DNA of 64,000 nt from Acetobacteraceae bacterium H6797. Its GTDB lineage: Bacteria > Pseudomonadota > Alphaproteobacteria > Acetobacterales > Acetobacteraceae. Shown piece after piece: positions 19,832 through 27,037 of the stretch. The stretch spans positions 310,001 to 374,000 of the forward strand of contig JADFCQ010000003.1 of the NCBI GenBank assembly GCA_015223225.1, written 5' to 3'. A program made the position numbers and the translations under genes. Position 1 is the stretch's first letter. Each line of letters starts with the position of its first letter. The notes below the pieces were generated by a model. The model saw nothing but the letters and a program-made list of their open reading frames with translations, did not search any database and was not told where the DNA came from.

Positions 19832-20664
19832 CGCGCTGCCCTCCGCCCGAAGAGCCGCGCGAGCCCGTGCCGCGTCACCACGCCCTCGGGGCGCAGCGCC
19901 ATGACGGCGATGATCATCACGGCGAAGATCACGAAGCGCCAATGCTCGCTGCCGCGCAGCACCTCGGGCAGCAGCGAGAAGATCGCGGCACCCACCAGCG
20001 GCCCGAAAGCCGTCTGCGTGCCGCCGATCAGCACATAGAGCAGCGTATAGGTGCTGAGCATCAGGTTGAAATTGGCCACCTCGATATAGTTGTAGTGATG
20101 GCCGTAAAGCGCGCCCGCGAGGCCGCCGAAACCCGCCCCGATGCCGAAGGCGATGACCTTCACCTTGCGCACATTGATACCGAAGAGCGCCGTGGCCTGC
20201 TCGTCGTCATGGATGGAGCGCATGGCCAGGCCGAAGCGCGTCGAGAGCAGGTAGATGACCAGCAGCATCCCGATCGCCGCGGCAGCCGCCACGATCGGCG
20301 TCTCGACGAAGGAGGTCACGGGATAGCCCGCCGCACCGCCCACCGCATCGAGATTAATGAGGATGCCGGCGACGATCTCGCCGAAGGCCAGCGTCGCCAG
20401 CACCATGTAAACGCCGCGCGTGCGCAGCAGCGGAATGGCGACCAGCGCGCCCACCACGAGGCTCGCTGCCGTGGCGGCCAGGATGCAGAGCGGCAGTGGC
20501 CAGCCCATCTCGGCATCGAGCCAGGCGCTGGTATAGGCGCCGACGGCCATGAAGCCCGCCGCACCCAGGTTCAGCATCCCCGCCGCCGCTGGCAGGAAGA
20601 CCGAATAGGCCAGCAGCAGGTTAATCGAGAAAACGGCGACGATGCCCGCGAGATAGCCGCTCAT
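19828..20664 (-). CDS. livM: LivM-type ABC transporter permease
   Basis: 278 residues with about eight to nine hydrophobic segments. LLAYSVFLPAAAGMLNLGAAGFMAVGAYTSA is the front signature of the permease, and RSIHDDEQATALFGINVRKVKVIAF is the cytoplasmic coupling loop that contacts the ATPases (the EAA-like loop). It ends in ALRPEGVVTRHGL, as LivM proteins do. It forms the membrane channel with LivH. Start and stop of livH/livM share one base (TGATG), so the order livH-livM-livG-livF is tightly coupled. Confidence 0.94.
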   Translation of the reverse strand: MSGYLAGIVAVFSINLLLAYSVFLPAAAGMLNLGAAGFMAVGAYTSAWLDAEMGWPLPLCILAATAASLVVGALVAIPLLRTRGVYMVLATLAFGEIVAGILINLDAVGGAAGYPVTSFVETPIVAAAAAIGMLLVIYLLSTRFGLAMRSIHDDEQATALFGINVRKVKVIAFGIGAGFGGLAGALYGHHYNYIEVANFNLMLSTYTLLYVLIGGTQTAFGPLVGAAIFSLLPEVLRGSEHWRFVIFAVMIIAVMALRPEGVVTRHGLARLFGRRAAR

Positions 20665-21560
20665 CAGAACTTCCCCTTGCCGACGGAGACAAGGCCGAAA
20701 ATCCCTTGCGGCCGGATCATGATCAGCAGGAAGAGCACACCCCAGACAGTCAGCTTGATCATCTTCGCGCCGAAGAGAAACACGGTCATGACCTCGAGCA
20801 GGCCCAGCAGCAGCCCGCCCACGATGGCGCCCCAGACATTGCCGAGCCCGCCGATCACCATCGCCGCCATGGCGAAGGAGGCGATCTCGTCGCCCATCAC
20901 TGGCGAGACCTGGAGGTAGTTCAGCGCGAAGAGCACGCCGGCGAGGGAGGAGAGCAGCCCGGCCACGATGAAGACCGCCGGCACCAGCTTCGGCAGGTCG
21001 ATCCCCAGCAGCTGTGCCGTATCCGGGCTCTCGGCAACGGCGCGGAGCGAGCGGCCGAGCGAGCTGCGCTTGAGCAGCACCGTCAGGCCGAAAACCAGCA
21101 CCAGCGCCAGGGCGAGGCTGACGAGCTGCGGCACGCTGATGAGCAACCCGCCCAGGCGGAAGCTGCTATCGGGCCAGGGGGAGGGGAAATTGTGCATATC
21201 CGCCCCCCACTGGATCTGCACCAGCCCCTGGAAGAGCAGCAGGAAGCCCATGGAGCTGACGAGCGGGATCGCGTGTTCCGTCGCATCGCCGAAGCGGCTG
21301 CGCATGTAGCGATAGGTGAAGCGCTCCACCAGCAGCGAGGCCAGCACGCCTGCCGCCAGGGCCAGCGGCACGGCGGCCCACCAGGGCAGGTGGTACTGCA
21401 CCATGAAGGCCCAGCTCAGGATGCCGCCGAGCATAAAAATGCCGGGGATGCTGAAATTCAGGAAATTCAGGATGCCGATGACGAAGGTAAAGCCGACCGC
21501 GACCAGGGCATAGAGACCCCCCAGCATCAGCCCGTTGATGGCCTGCTGCAGATAAATCAT
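20664..21560 (-). CDS. livH: LivH-type ABC transporter permease
   Basis: 298 residues, first gene of the operon. LQQAINGLMLGGLYALVAVGFTFVIGILNFLNFSIPGIFMLGG at the front is characteristic of LivH. The coupling loop reads RAVAESPDTAQLLGIDLPKL (about 177-196), and the protein ends IMIRPQGIFG. About eight membrane segments are visible. The 220-base region upstream carries a palindrome that matches one at the end of the neighbouring GntR gene, so the operon is probably controlled by that regulator. Confidence 0.94.
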   Translation of the reverse strand: MIYLQQAINGLMLGGLYALVAVGFTFVIGILNFLNFSIPGIFMLGGILSWAFMVQYHLPWWAAVPLALAAGVLASLLVERFTYRYMRSRFGDATEHAIPLVSSMGFLLLFQGLVQIQWGADMHNFPSPWPDSSFRLGGLLISVPQLVSLALALVLVFGLTVLLKRSSLGRSLRAVAESPDTAQLLGIDLPKLVPAVFIVAGLLSSLAGVLFALNYLQVSPVMGDEIASFAMAAMVIGGLGNVWGAIVGGLLLGLLEVMTVFLFGAKMIKLTVWGVLFLLIMIRPQGIFGLVSVGKGKF

Positions 21561-21672
21561 GCGCGCGGCCCTTCGGGCCTGCTATGATCGCGCAAGCGAT
21601 TGCATGACGCCGCGGCGGCAATGTCGAACTGCACCCTGCGAAGCCCCTGGCAACGTTTCGTTGAGGCGCATC

Positions 21673-21684
21673 ATTGTGCACAAA
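21673..21684. promoter_or_regulatory. Candidate GntR (FCD) operator, site 1
   Basis: TTGTGCACAA (21674-21683) is a perfect palindrome, matching 11 of 12 positions of the longer site 2. It sits about 115 bases before the livH start and lies in the middle of a longer partial dyad (ATCAT to its left, GATGAT to its right). FCD-type GntR proteins usually bind short palindromes of the form TTGTNNACAA or similar. Confidence 0.5.
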
Positions 21685-21778
21685 GATGATCGGCCGCCAG
21701 CGCAAAATGACGCCGATCGATTTTTAATCTCGGGGCCAGGGCGGTTTTAACACAGCATGCTGCCCGAAGAGGCGGCAG

Positions 21779-22468
21779 TCAGTCGTCCTGCGCCTTGTCA
21801 TTGTGCACAATGGCCTGACGCTTCTCCAGCTCCTGCAAGAGGCTGGCCGGGCGGGTTGAATTGAGATGCGCCGCCACCAGCAGCCCCGCCCATTCCGGGT
21901 TCCGGGCCCGCAGCGCGTCGATGATCTCGCGATGCTGCCGGTTGGAGCGGCTGATATTCACCCATTCATGCATCCGGTACTGCTTCAGCAGCACCAGCGG
22001 CACCTGGAAGACCCGGCCGAGCATGCTCTCGAGATGCCGGGAATGGGCGGCACGGACGATCACGGTGTGAAAATCGCGGTTCAGCGCGCTGAAACTCGCG
22101 ATTTCCTCTTCCCCGACCTCGCCTTCCAGCGCCTCCATCAGGCCGGTGATCCGCTCCAGCTCCGCCAGTTCCTCGGGCGTGATGCGGGTCGCCGCCCGCT
22201 GCGCCGCGAAGCCCTCCAGCATGGTGCGGAGCTGGTAGACCTCCTGCAGGTCGTCCCAGGTGATCTCGGTGACGAAAGTGCCGTAATTTCTGGTGCTTTC
22301 CACCAGCCCATCGGCCAGCAGCCGGCGCAGCGCGTCGCGGATGGGGGTGCGGCTCACGCCGATTTCGGCGGCGAGCATCTCCTCCCGCAGCGGCGCGCCG
22401 GGCGCGAAGCTGCCATCCATGATGCGATCGCGGATGACCTGATAGGCCCGCTCCGTCGCGTTGGACAT
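21779..22468 (-). CDS. GntR-family transcriptional regulator, FCD type
   Basis: 229 residues from the ATG at 22468, with AAGGAG upstream. A winged helix-turn-helix occupies about 5-72 (DRIMDGSFAPGAPLREEMLAAEIGVSRTPIRDALRRL). The FCD ligand-binding all-helical domain follows (about 78-205), with Asp/His metal-site candidates in LNRDFHTVIVRAAHS and the late QHREIIDAL histidine. FCD regulators sense carboxylic acids and release DNA when the ligand or its metal complex binds. It stands next to the liv operon on the same strand, with the liv genes downstream, and the intervening region holds a fitting palindrome. Autoregulation is not shown. Confidence 0.9.
   Translation of the reverse strand: MSNATERAYQVIRDRIMDGSFAPGAPLREEMLAAEIGVSRTPIRDALRRLLADGLVESTRNYGTFVTEITWDDLQEVYQLRTMLEGFAAQRAATRITPEELAELERITGLMEALEGEVGEEEIASFSALNRDFHTVIVRAAHSRHLESMLGRVFQVPLVLLKQYRMHEWVNISRSNRQHREIIDALRARNPEWAGLLVAAHLNSTRPASLLQELEKRQAIVHNDKAQDD
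21800..21811. promoter_or_regulatory. Candidate GntR (FCD) operator, site 2
   Basis: ATTGTGCACAAT is a perfect 12-base palindrome inside the last codons of the GntR gene (coding IVHND). Its centre is 127 bases from that of site 1, close to twelve helical turns, so both sites would face the same side of the DNA. Confidence 0.45.
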
Positions 22469-22500
22469 GCCTGGCACCCTCTCCTTCGGCGTCAGCGGCC

Positions 22501-22528
22501 GACATATTACGATCCGGGGGGATTGCAA
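22501..22528 (-). promoter_or_regulatory. Possible promoter of the GntR gene
   Basis: TTGCAA (22523-22528) and TATGTC (22501-22506) on the minus strand, 16 bases apart, about 30 bases before the start codon. Weak -10. Confidence 0.3.
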
Positions 22529-22630
22529 GCGCGATGCCGCGGCGGGAGGGCGCCATCGGGCTTGACGCCCGCCCGGCCCGCATGGTCCCACAAGGGTGTA
22601 ACGAGAACAGCCCGGGCTTCCCCCCCACCC

Positions 22631-23653
22631 GTGACCGATTCCCTGACCGGATTTTCCCTGACCGGCTTCGCGCCGCTCAAGACCGAGCGCCTCACGCTCC
22701 GGCCTCTGCTTCCCAAGGACGCACCCGCCCTGCATCGGCTGGTGAACGATTGGGAGGTGGCGAAGAATCTCGCCCGCGTGCCCTTCCCCTATGCGCGCAG
22801 CCTCGCCGATGAATGGATCGCCGATACCGCCGGGCGCATTGAGGCGGGCGAGGCATGGCACCTGGCCATCACCGGCCATGAGCATGGCGACGAGACGCTC
22901 ATCGGCTGCGTCGGCCTCACCCTCGACAAGGGCCGCCGCCAGGCCGAGCTGGGCTATTGGGTCGGCCGCCGCTTCTGGGGCCAGGGCATCGCCACCGAGG
23001 CCGCCGGGCGCCTGGCGCGCTGGGCGCTGGCCAATCTCGATATCGACCAGGTCGTTGCCTCGGCCCTGACCGACAATGCCCGCTCCGCCGCCGTGCTGAC
23101 CCGGATCGGCATGCGCGAGGTGGGGGAAGGGGAGCGCGACTTCCTCTCGCGCGGCGGCTCCATGCCCGTGCGCCTCTTCGAGGCCGACCGGCGGGACCTG
23201 TTCGGCGAGAGCAGTGTGCCCGTCGCGCAGGATGCGCCCTTGGCCGAGGGGCAGAAGCCCATCCTCCTCGTCGCCGCCTGCGCCCTGATCGACAGCGACG
23301 GCCGCGTGCTCTTCGCCCGCCGCCCCGAGGGCAAGCCCCTGGCCGGCCTCTGGGAATTCCCCGGCGGCAAGGTCGATCCGGGCGAGACGCCGGAGCAGGC
23401 GCTGATCCGCGAGTTGAAGGAGGAGCTGGGCATCGATGTCTCCGAAGCCTGCCTCGCGCCCTTCACCTTCGCGAGCCAGGGCTTCGAGAAGTTCCACCTG
23501 CTCATGCCGCTCTATCTCTGCCGCCGCTGGCAGGGCCATGTCACGCCGCGCGAAGGGCAGGCCCTGGCCTGGGTCCGCCCGCAGAAATTCGGCGACTATC
23601 CGATGCCGCCGGCCGACAAGCCCCTCGTCGCCCTGCTGCGGGACTTTCTCTAG
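22631..23653 (+). CDS. GNAT acetyltransferase-Nudix (MutT-like) fusion protein
   Basis: 340 residues from the GTG at 22631; frame further upstream is shadow of the GntR gene. Residues about 10-180 are a RimJ/RimL-type GNAT: LKTERLTLRPLLPKDAPAL, ELGYWVGRRFWGQGIATEAA (acetyl-CoA loop) and NARSAAVLTRIGM. Residues about 210-340 are a Nudix hydrolase with a complete Nudix box from 245 to 267 (GGKVDPGETPEQALIRELKEELG), and a preceding GRVLFARRPEGKPLAGLWEFP, as in MutT, which removes 8-oxo-dGTP. Between them is a short linker rich in Ala and Asp. Fusion would place protein acetylation and nucleotide-pool cleaning on one chain. In many relatives the two genes follow argJ. Confidence 0.92.
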   Translation: MTDSLTGFSLTGFAPLKTERLTLRPLLPKDAPALHRLVNDWEVAKNLARVPFPYARSLADEWIADTAGRIEAGEAWHLAITGHEHGDETLIGCVGLTLDKGRRQAELGYWVGRRFWGQGIATEAAGRLARWALANLDIDQVVASALTDNARSAAVLTRIGMREVGEGERDFLSRGGSMPVRLFEADRRDLFGESSVPVAQDAPLAEGQKPILLVAACALIDSDGRVLFARRPEGKPLAGLWEFPGGKVDPGETPEQALIRELKEELGIDVSEACLAPFTFASQGFEKFHLLMPLYLCRRWQGHVTPREGQALAWVRPQKFGDYPMPPADKPLVALLRDFL

Positions 23654-23734
23654 CCCCCTCTCCCAAGCGTCGGGCAGGGGGTGCATGATCGCGCGCAACA
23701 CCCCTTCGACCACCTGTGTCCGGAAACGCGATCC

Positions 23735-24502
23735 ATGAGCAAGAATCCCACGGCCTGCCTCCTGATCATCGGCAATGAGGTGCTTTCGGGCCGGACGCAG
23801 GACGCGAACCTGAACTTCATCGCCAAGCGCTGCTCGGCCAGGGGCATCACCCTGGCCGAGGTGCGGGTCATCCCCGATATCCGCGAGGTGATCATCGGCA
23901 CGGTGAACGAGGTCCGCGCCAAGTTCGACCATGTCTTCACCACGGGCGGCATCGGCCCGACCCATGACGACATCACCAGCGAATGCGTCGCCGCCGCCTT
24001 CGGCGTGCCCTGGGAGCCGCATCCCGTCGCCTGGGAGAAGATGGCGAAGCATTATGCCGCGCAGAACCCGCCGGCCGAGTTCAACGCCGCTCGCCAACGG
24101 ATGGCGACCATGCCGCGCGGCGCGAGCCTGATCGAGAACGCGGTCTCCGTCGCGCCCGGCTTCTCGATCGGCAATGTCCATGTGATGGCCGGCGTGCCGC
24201 GCATCATGCAGGCCATGTTCGACACGCTGCTGCCGACGCTGACCCATGGCGTGCCCGTCACCTCGGCCACCGTTCATGCGGGCGGGCTGCTCGAAGGGCG
24301 GATCGCCGAGGGGCTCTCGGCTATCCAGGCGAAATATCCCACGCTCGATATCGGCTCCTATCCCTATTACCGGCCGAGCGGGAATGGCGTGGCGCTGGTC
24401 GCCAAGGGGCTCGACGAGAAGGCCGTGGCCGCCGCCTCGGCCGAGATCGCCGATTTTATCCGCAGCATGGGGTTCGAGCCGGTCGCGGGCGAGCCGGCCT
24501 GA
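23735..24502 (+). CDS. CinA N-terminal-like (MoaB/Mog fold) protein
   Basis: 255 residues from the ATG at 23735. TACLLIIGNEVLSGRTQDANLNFIAKRCSARGI and VFTTGGIGPTHDDITSECVAAAFGV are the two signatures of the molybdopterin-binding fold found at the N-terminus of CinA. The C-terminal nicotinamide-nucleotide amidase domain of full CinA (about 160 residues) is absent; length about 255 residues is normal for this stand-alone class. Some relatives act as ADP-ribose or FAD pyrophosphatases. The stop overlaps the next gene's ATG (TGATG), so the two genes are translationally coupled, although no functional link is evident. Confidence 0.88.
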   Translation: MSKNPTACLLIIGNEVLSGRTQDANLNFIAKRCSARGITLAEVRVIPDIREVIIGTVNEVRAKFDHVFTTGGIGPTHDDITSECVAAAFGVPWEPHPVAWEKMAKHYAAQNPPAEFNAARQRMATMPRGASLIENAVSVAPGFSIGNVHVMAGVPRIMQAMFDTLLPTLTHGVPVTSATVHAGGLLEGRIAEGLSAIQAKYPTLDIGSYPYYRPSGNGVALVAKGLDEKAVAAASAEIADFIRSMGFEPVAGEPA

Positions 24503-25536
24503 TGCCGGCCTGGGCTCTCCAGGCGCGGACCCTCCTCGCCGCCCTGATCGGCGGCTTCATCGCCAGCTACGCCCATATCCCGCTGCCCTGGATGATCGGG
24601 CCCATGGTGGCCGTCGCGGCCCTGGCCTGGAGCCATGAGGTGGCGGTGCCCAAGGGCATCCGCCAGGCCTCGCTCGTGGTCCTGGGGCTCGGCCTGGGGC
24701 AGACCTTCTCGGGCCCCGTTCTGGCCGCCGTGGCGGGCGCGCTGCCTGCCCTGGTGGTGGCCGGTGTGCTCACCATCATGTCCGGCCTCGTCGTGGCCCG
24801 GATCTTCATGCATCTCGCCAGCACCGATGCGAAGACGGGCTATTTCTCCGCCGTGCCGGGCGGTGTCACGGTCATGGCGGTGCTGGCGCATGAGGCCGGG
24901 GCCTCGGTGCCGGCGGTGACGCTGGCGCAGACGCTGCGCATGGTCTGCGTGGTGCTGATCTTCCCGCCGCTGCTCGTCTGGGTGGTGCCGCATACGGTCG
25001 ATTCGACCTTCGTGATCCCGCGCCCGGAAGTGCATCTGCCGGGGCTCGCCGCGTTGGTCGCCCTGGGCGGTGCGCTGGCCTATGGCGTCAGCCGCTTCGG
25101 CCTGGCCAATCCCTGGATGCTGGGGCCCTGCGTCTTCGCCATCATCCTCTCCGCCTTCGACATCCTGCCCTCGGGCGTGCCCGTCTGGCTGGTCGATGCG
25201 GCGCAGCTCGGCATGGGCGCTTCCCCCGGCGTGCGGCTGACGCGGAAATTCCTGCTCAGCTCGCGGCGGCTGGCCATCGCCTCGCTGCTCTCAAGCCTCG
25301 TGCTCTGCGTGCTGCTCACCCTGCTGGCCATCGGGCTCGGCTGGGCCTTCGGCCTGCCGGTGGCGGCGGCCATTCTCGGCATGGCACCGGGCGGGATGCC
25401 GGAGATGACCATCACGGCCAAGGCGCTGGAACTGGCGGTGCCGCTGGTGCTCGGCTTCCACCTCGTCCGCGTCATCCTCTGCAACCTGCTGATCGGGCCG
25501 ATCTGGCGCCTCGGGCTGTGGCTCAAGCTGGTCTGA
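24502..25536 (+). CDS. AbrB-family membrane protein (putative ammonia monooxygenase family)
   Basis: 344 residues and about nine to ten membrane segments. Two repeated halves are visible: IGGFIASYAHIPLPWMIGPMVAVA (about 15-38) and GVSRFGLANPWMLGPCVFAIILSAF (about 195-219), each with the P-W-M-x-G-P motif, followed by GLGLGQTFSG and AAQLGMGASPGVRLTRKF. SAVPGGVTVMAVLA and GMAPGGMPEMTITA are the matching second loops. The family (AbrB, PF05145) is named for a regulatory effect in E. coli and is often mislabelled as ammonia monooxygenase; transport is likely. Substrate unknown. Confidence 0.88.
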   Translation: MPAWALQARTLLAALIGGFIASYAHIPLPWMIGPMVAVAALAWSHEVAVPKGIRQASLVVLGLGLGQTFSGPVLAAVAGALPALVVAGVLTIMSGLVVARIFMHLASTDAKTGYFSAVPGGVTVMAVLAHEAGASVPAVTLAQTLRMVCVVLIFPPLLVWVVPHTVDSTFVIPRPEVHLPGLAALVALGGALAYGVSRFGLANPWMLGPCVFAIILSAFDILPSGVPVWLVDAAQLGMGASPGVRLTRKFLLSSRRLAIASLLSSLVLCVLLTLLAIGLGWAFGLPVAAAILGMAPGGMPEMTITAKALELAVPLVLGFHLVRVILCNLLIGPIWRLGLWLKLV

Positions 25537-25623
25537 AAGGCCCGGTGTCGCAAAAGCGTAATGAGCCGATTCAGCCCTTGCGACCCGGCGGACCCCTGGC
25601 TAAACCGCCCGAACCGCGAGCCT

Positions 25624-25700
25624 GCACCCGTAGCTCAACTGGATAGAGCACTAGACTACGGATCTGGGGGTTAGGAGTTCGAATCTTCTCGGGTGCGCCA
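25624..25700 (+). tRNA. tRNA-Arg (ACG), divergent copy
   Basis: Cloverleaf with acceptor GCACCCG/CGGGTGC, anticodon loop CTACGGA (ACG) and encoded CCA. It differs from the copy at 25885-25961 by eight transitions, four of which are paired changes in the T-stem that keep pairing. Position 37 is G rather than A. All stems still form, so it may be active. Confidence 0.85.
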
Positions 25701-25720
25701 CGGTATTCATCGGATGAAGT

Positions 25721-25752
25721 AGGCATGGCCCTAAAGGCGCCATGCCTTTTTT
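25721..25752 (+). terminator. Intrinsic terminator after first tRNA-Arg
   Basis: Stem of nine pairs (25721-25729 with 25739-25747) followed by six T (25747-25752), 20 bases beyond the tRNA. Confidence 0.85.
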
Positions 25753-25884
25753 ATTGCTTTGTCTCACCGTTCTAGTCGCGGCGCGTGAGGTGAGTAGCAG
25801 CCCATCGAAAAAGACATCGCTTTTTGTCAGATGAGGAGTTGCGGCGCCAACCGACCGCAGCTAAAAGCCTCTCACCCCGGCGAT

Positions 25885-25961
25885 GCACCCGTAGCTCAGC
25901 TGGATAGAGCACCAGACTACGAATCTGGGGGTCAGAGGTTCGAATCCTTTCGGGTGCGCCA
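25885..25961 (+). tRNA. tRNA-Arg (ACG)
   Basis: Acceptor GCACCCG/CGGGTGC, anticodon stem CCAGA/TCTGG with loop CTACGAA, anticodon ACG (A34 read as inosine after TadA editing), T-loop TTCGAAT, CCA encoded. This is the canonical copy of the pair. Confidence 0.97.
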
Positions 25962-25969
25962 GGGGCTTT

Positions 25970-26000
25970 AAAAAACGCCGGTTTTCACCGGCGTTTTTTA
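25970..26000. terminator. Intrinsic terminator after second tRNA-Arg
   Basis: CGCCGGT/ACCGGCG stem (25976-25982 with 25987-25993) extended by A6/T6 pairing. Usable from both sides, also for the DUF3606-like gene on the minus strand. Confidence 0.85.
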
Positions 26001-26060
26001 TGTCCGCTCGCCTGGAGATGTCAGGCCGCCGCAGCGGCCGGATATGTCAGGCCGGCGTGG

Positions 26061-26249
26061 TCAGCGCCGGCTGCGGCCCCGCTTGATCTCCCGCTCCACC
26101 GCGCTGCGTTCGCTCGAACCGATGCTGCGGATGATTTCGCGGATGATGGCGGCCGAGACGCGGTGGCGCTTCGCCAGATAGGCGATTTCCTCTTCCGTGC
26201 CCGGTTCGGGCTCGGGGAGCTTTGCGGGCTTCGCCGTTTTCGTATTCAT
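26061..26249 (-). CDS. Small DUF3606-like protein
   Basis: 62 residues. After a basic N-terminus, residues 19-52 (EEEIAYLAKRHRVS, then IIREIIRSIGSSERSAVE) form a helix-turn-helix-like pair reminiscent of DUF3606, a small domain common in alphaproteobacteria and often encoded near stress genes. The tail is strongly basic (KRGRSRR), which would suit nucleic-acid binding. Its ATG overlaps the stop of the upstream 72-codon gene by four bases, so both are real if either is. Function unknown. Confidence 0.6.
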   Translation of the reverse strand: MNTKTAKPAKLPEPEPGTEEEIAYLAKRHRVSAAIIREIIRSIGSSERSAVEREIKRGRSRR

Positions 26250-26464
26250 GCGGTGCCTTCCGGTGCCAGACGAAGCTGGCTTTCCTGCACGACCTGCTCC
26301 TGGCCGTCCTGGCGTCGCTTGACCCGGTATTCGGGGTCCGGCCCGTCATTGGGCATCAGGCGGGTGACCTCATAGAGGCCCGCGCGGCCCTTGGGGGCAA
26401 GTCGGCTCGGAACCAGCTCGATAAGCTGCCCGACGGTGTGACGATGTCTCGTCTTCAATCCCAT
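26246..26464 (-). CDS. Conserved small hypothetical protein
   Basis: 72 residues: HTVGQLIELVPSRLAPKGRAG, YEVTRLMPNDGPDPEYRVK, then QEQVVQESQLRLA. The alternation suggests a small beta barrel of SH3 type. Similar short proteins (VGQ-V-x-F, YEVVRLLP, YRI and ES-L signatures) are recalled from many alphaproteobacteria without known function. It is coupled by an ATGA overlap to the DUF3606-like gene and follows the cold-shock gene on the same strand with a 65-base gap, so a joint transcript with csp is possible. Confidence 0.65.
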   Translation of the reverse strand: MGLKTRHRHTVGQLIELVPSRLAPKGRAGLYEVTRLMPNDGPDPEYRVKRRQDGQEQVVQESQLRLAPEGTA

Positions 26465-26529
26465 GATGCGCCTGGCCTTTCTTGACGATGAGGAAGGCGA
26501 AGGAGGCGACGAATCGCCTCCGGCCGGGA

Positions 26530-26736
26530 TCAGGCCTTGCGCAGGTTCGTCGCCGAAACTTTGCCGCGGTCGCCGCGGGTCAGCTCGTAGCCGAGCTTGT
26601 CGCCTTCACGCAGCTCGGTCATGCCGGCGCGCTGCACTTCCGAGATATGCACGAAAGCATCGGCGCTGCCGTCTTCCGGCTGGATGAAGCCATAGCCCTT
26701 GGTGGCGTTGAACCACTTAACGGTACCCTGAGACAT
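26530..26736 (-). CDS. Cold-shock (CspA-family) protein
   Basis: 68 residues from the ATG at 26736. GTVKWFNATKGYGFIQPEDGSADAFVHISEVQRAG contains RNP1 (KGYGFI) and RNP2 (DAFVHI), the RNA-binding surface of the five-strand OB fold. Such proteins melt RNA structure at low temperature or act as general RNA chaperones. The upstream ORF extension to 26850 is not conserved. A leader of more than 200 bases upstream, with a hairpin at 26936-26970, could carry cold-responsive control, but the transcription start is unknown. Confidence 0.96.
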   Translation of the reverse strand: MSQGTVKWFNATKGYGFIQPEDGSADAFVHISEVQRAGMTELREGDKLGYELTRGDRGKVSATNLRKA

Positions 26737-27037
26737 GGTAGAAATTCCTTGGAAATGCAAAAAGCCGCCCAGGCAGCGATGCCCCGGCGGATCAAATTCG
26801 AACGGATGCGGACTTCGGGCTCGGCGCTCGATCATGAGCTGGGAGAGCAAGCCGAACCAAGCGAGGTTGACCCCTTAACTATGGGCTTCCGCGCGCCCAG
26901 AAGCAAGCAAGACCTCGATACGCAAGCGGATATACGGTCAGATGATACATTATGACTTAACCATCTGACCCGGTCGGGGTGTAAGCAGGGGCTCGAACGC
27001 GACGGATGCTCTTGTCGCCTTTGGAAGCGAGGCGAGA
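26737..27037. other. Intergenic region upstream of csp and DUF374 gene
   Basis: 301 bases between two diverging genes, with lower GC than its surroundings around 26860-26960. It must hold the csp leader and promoter. The only clear structure is the inverted repeat at 26936-26970; no coding frame looks genuine. Confidence 0.6.
26936..26970. repeat. 9-bp inverted repeat in the csp upstream region
   Basis: GGTCAGATG (26936-26944) and CATCTGACC (26962-26970) are perfect inverted copies around a 17-base AT-rich spacer. It could be a regulator site or a leader hairpin. Confidence 0.55.

Noticed and set aside
21779-24277. Single 832-residue reading of the GntR gene
   Set aside because: Only the last 229 residues are a real GntR protein with a clear start and ribosome site; the rest is antisense to the GNAT-Nudix and CinA-like genes.
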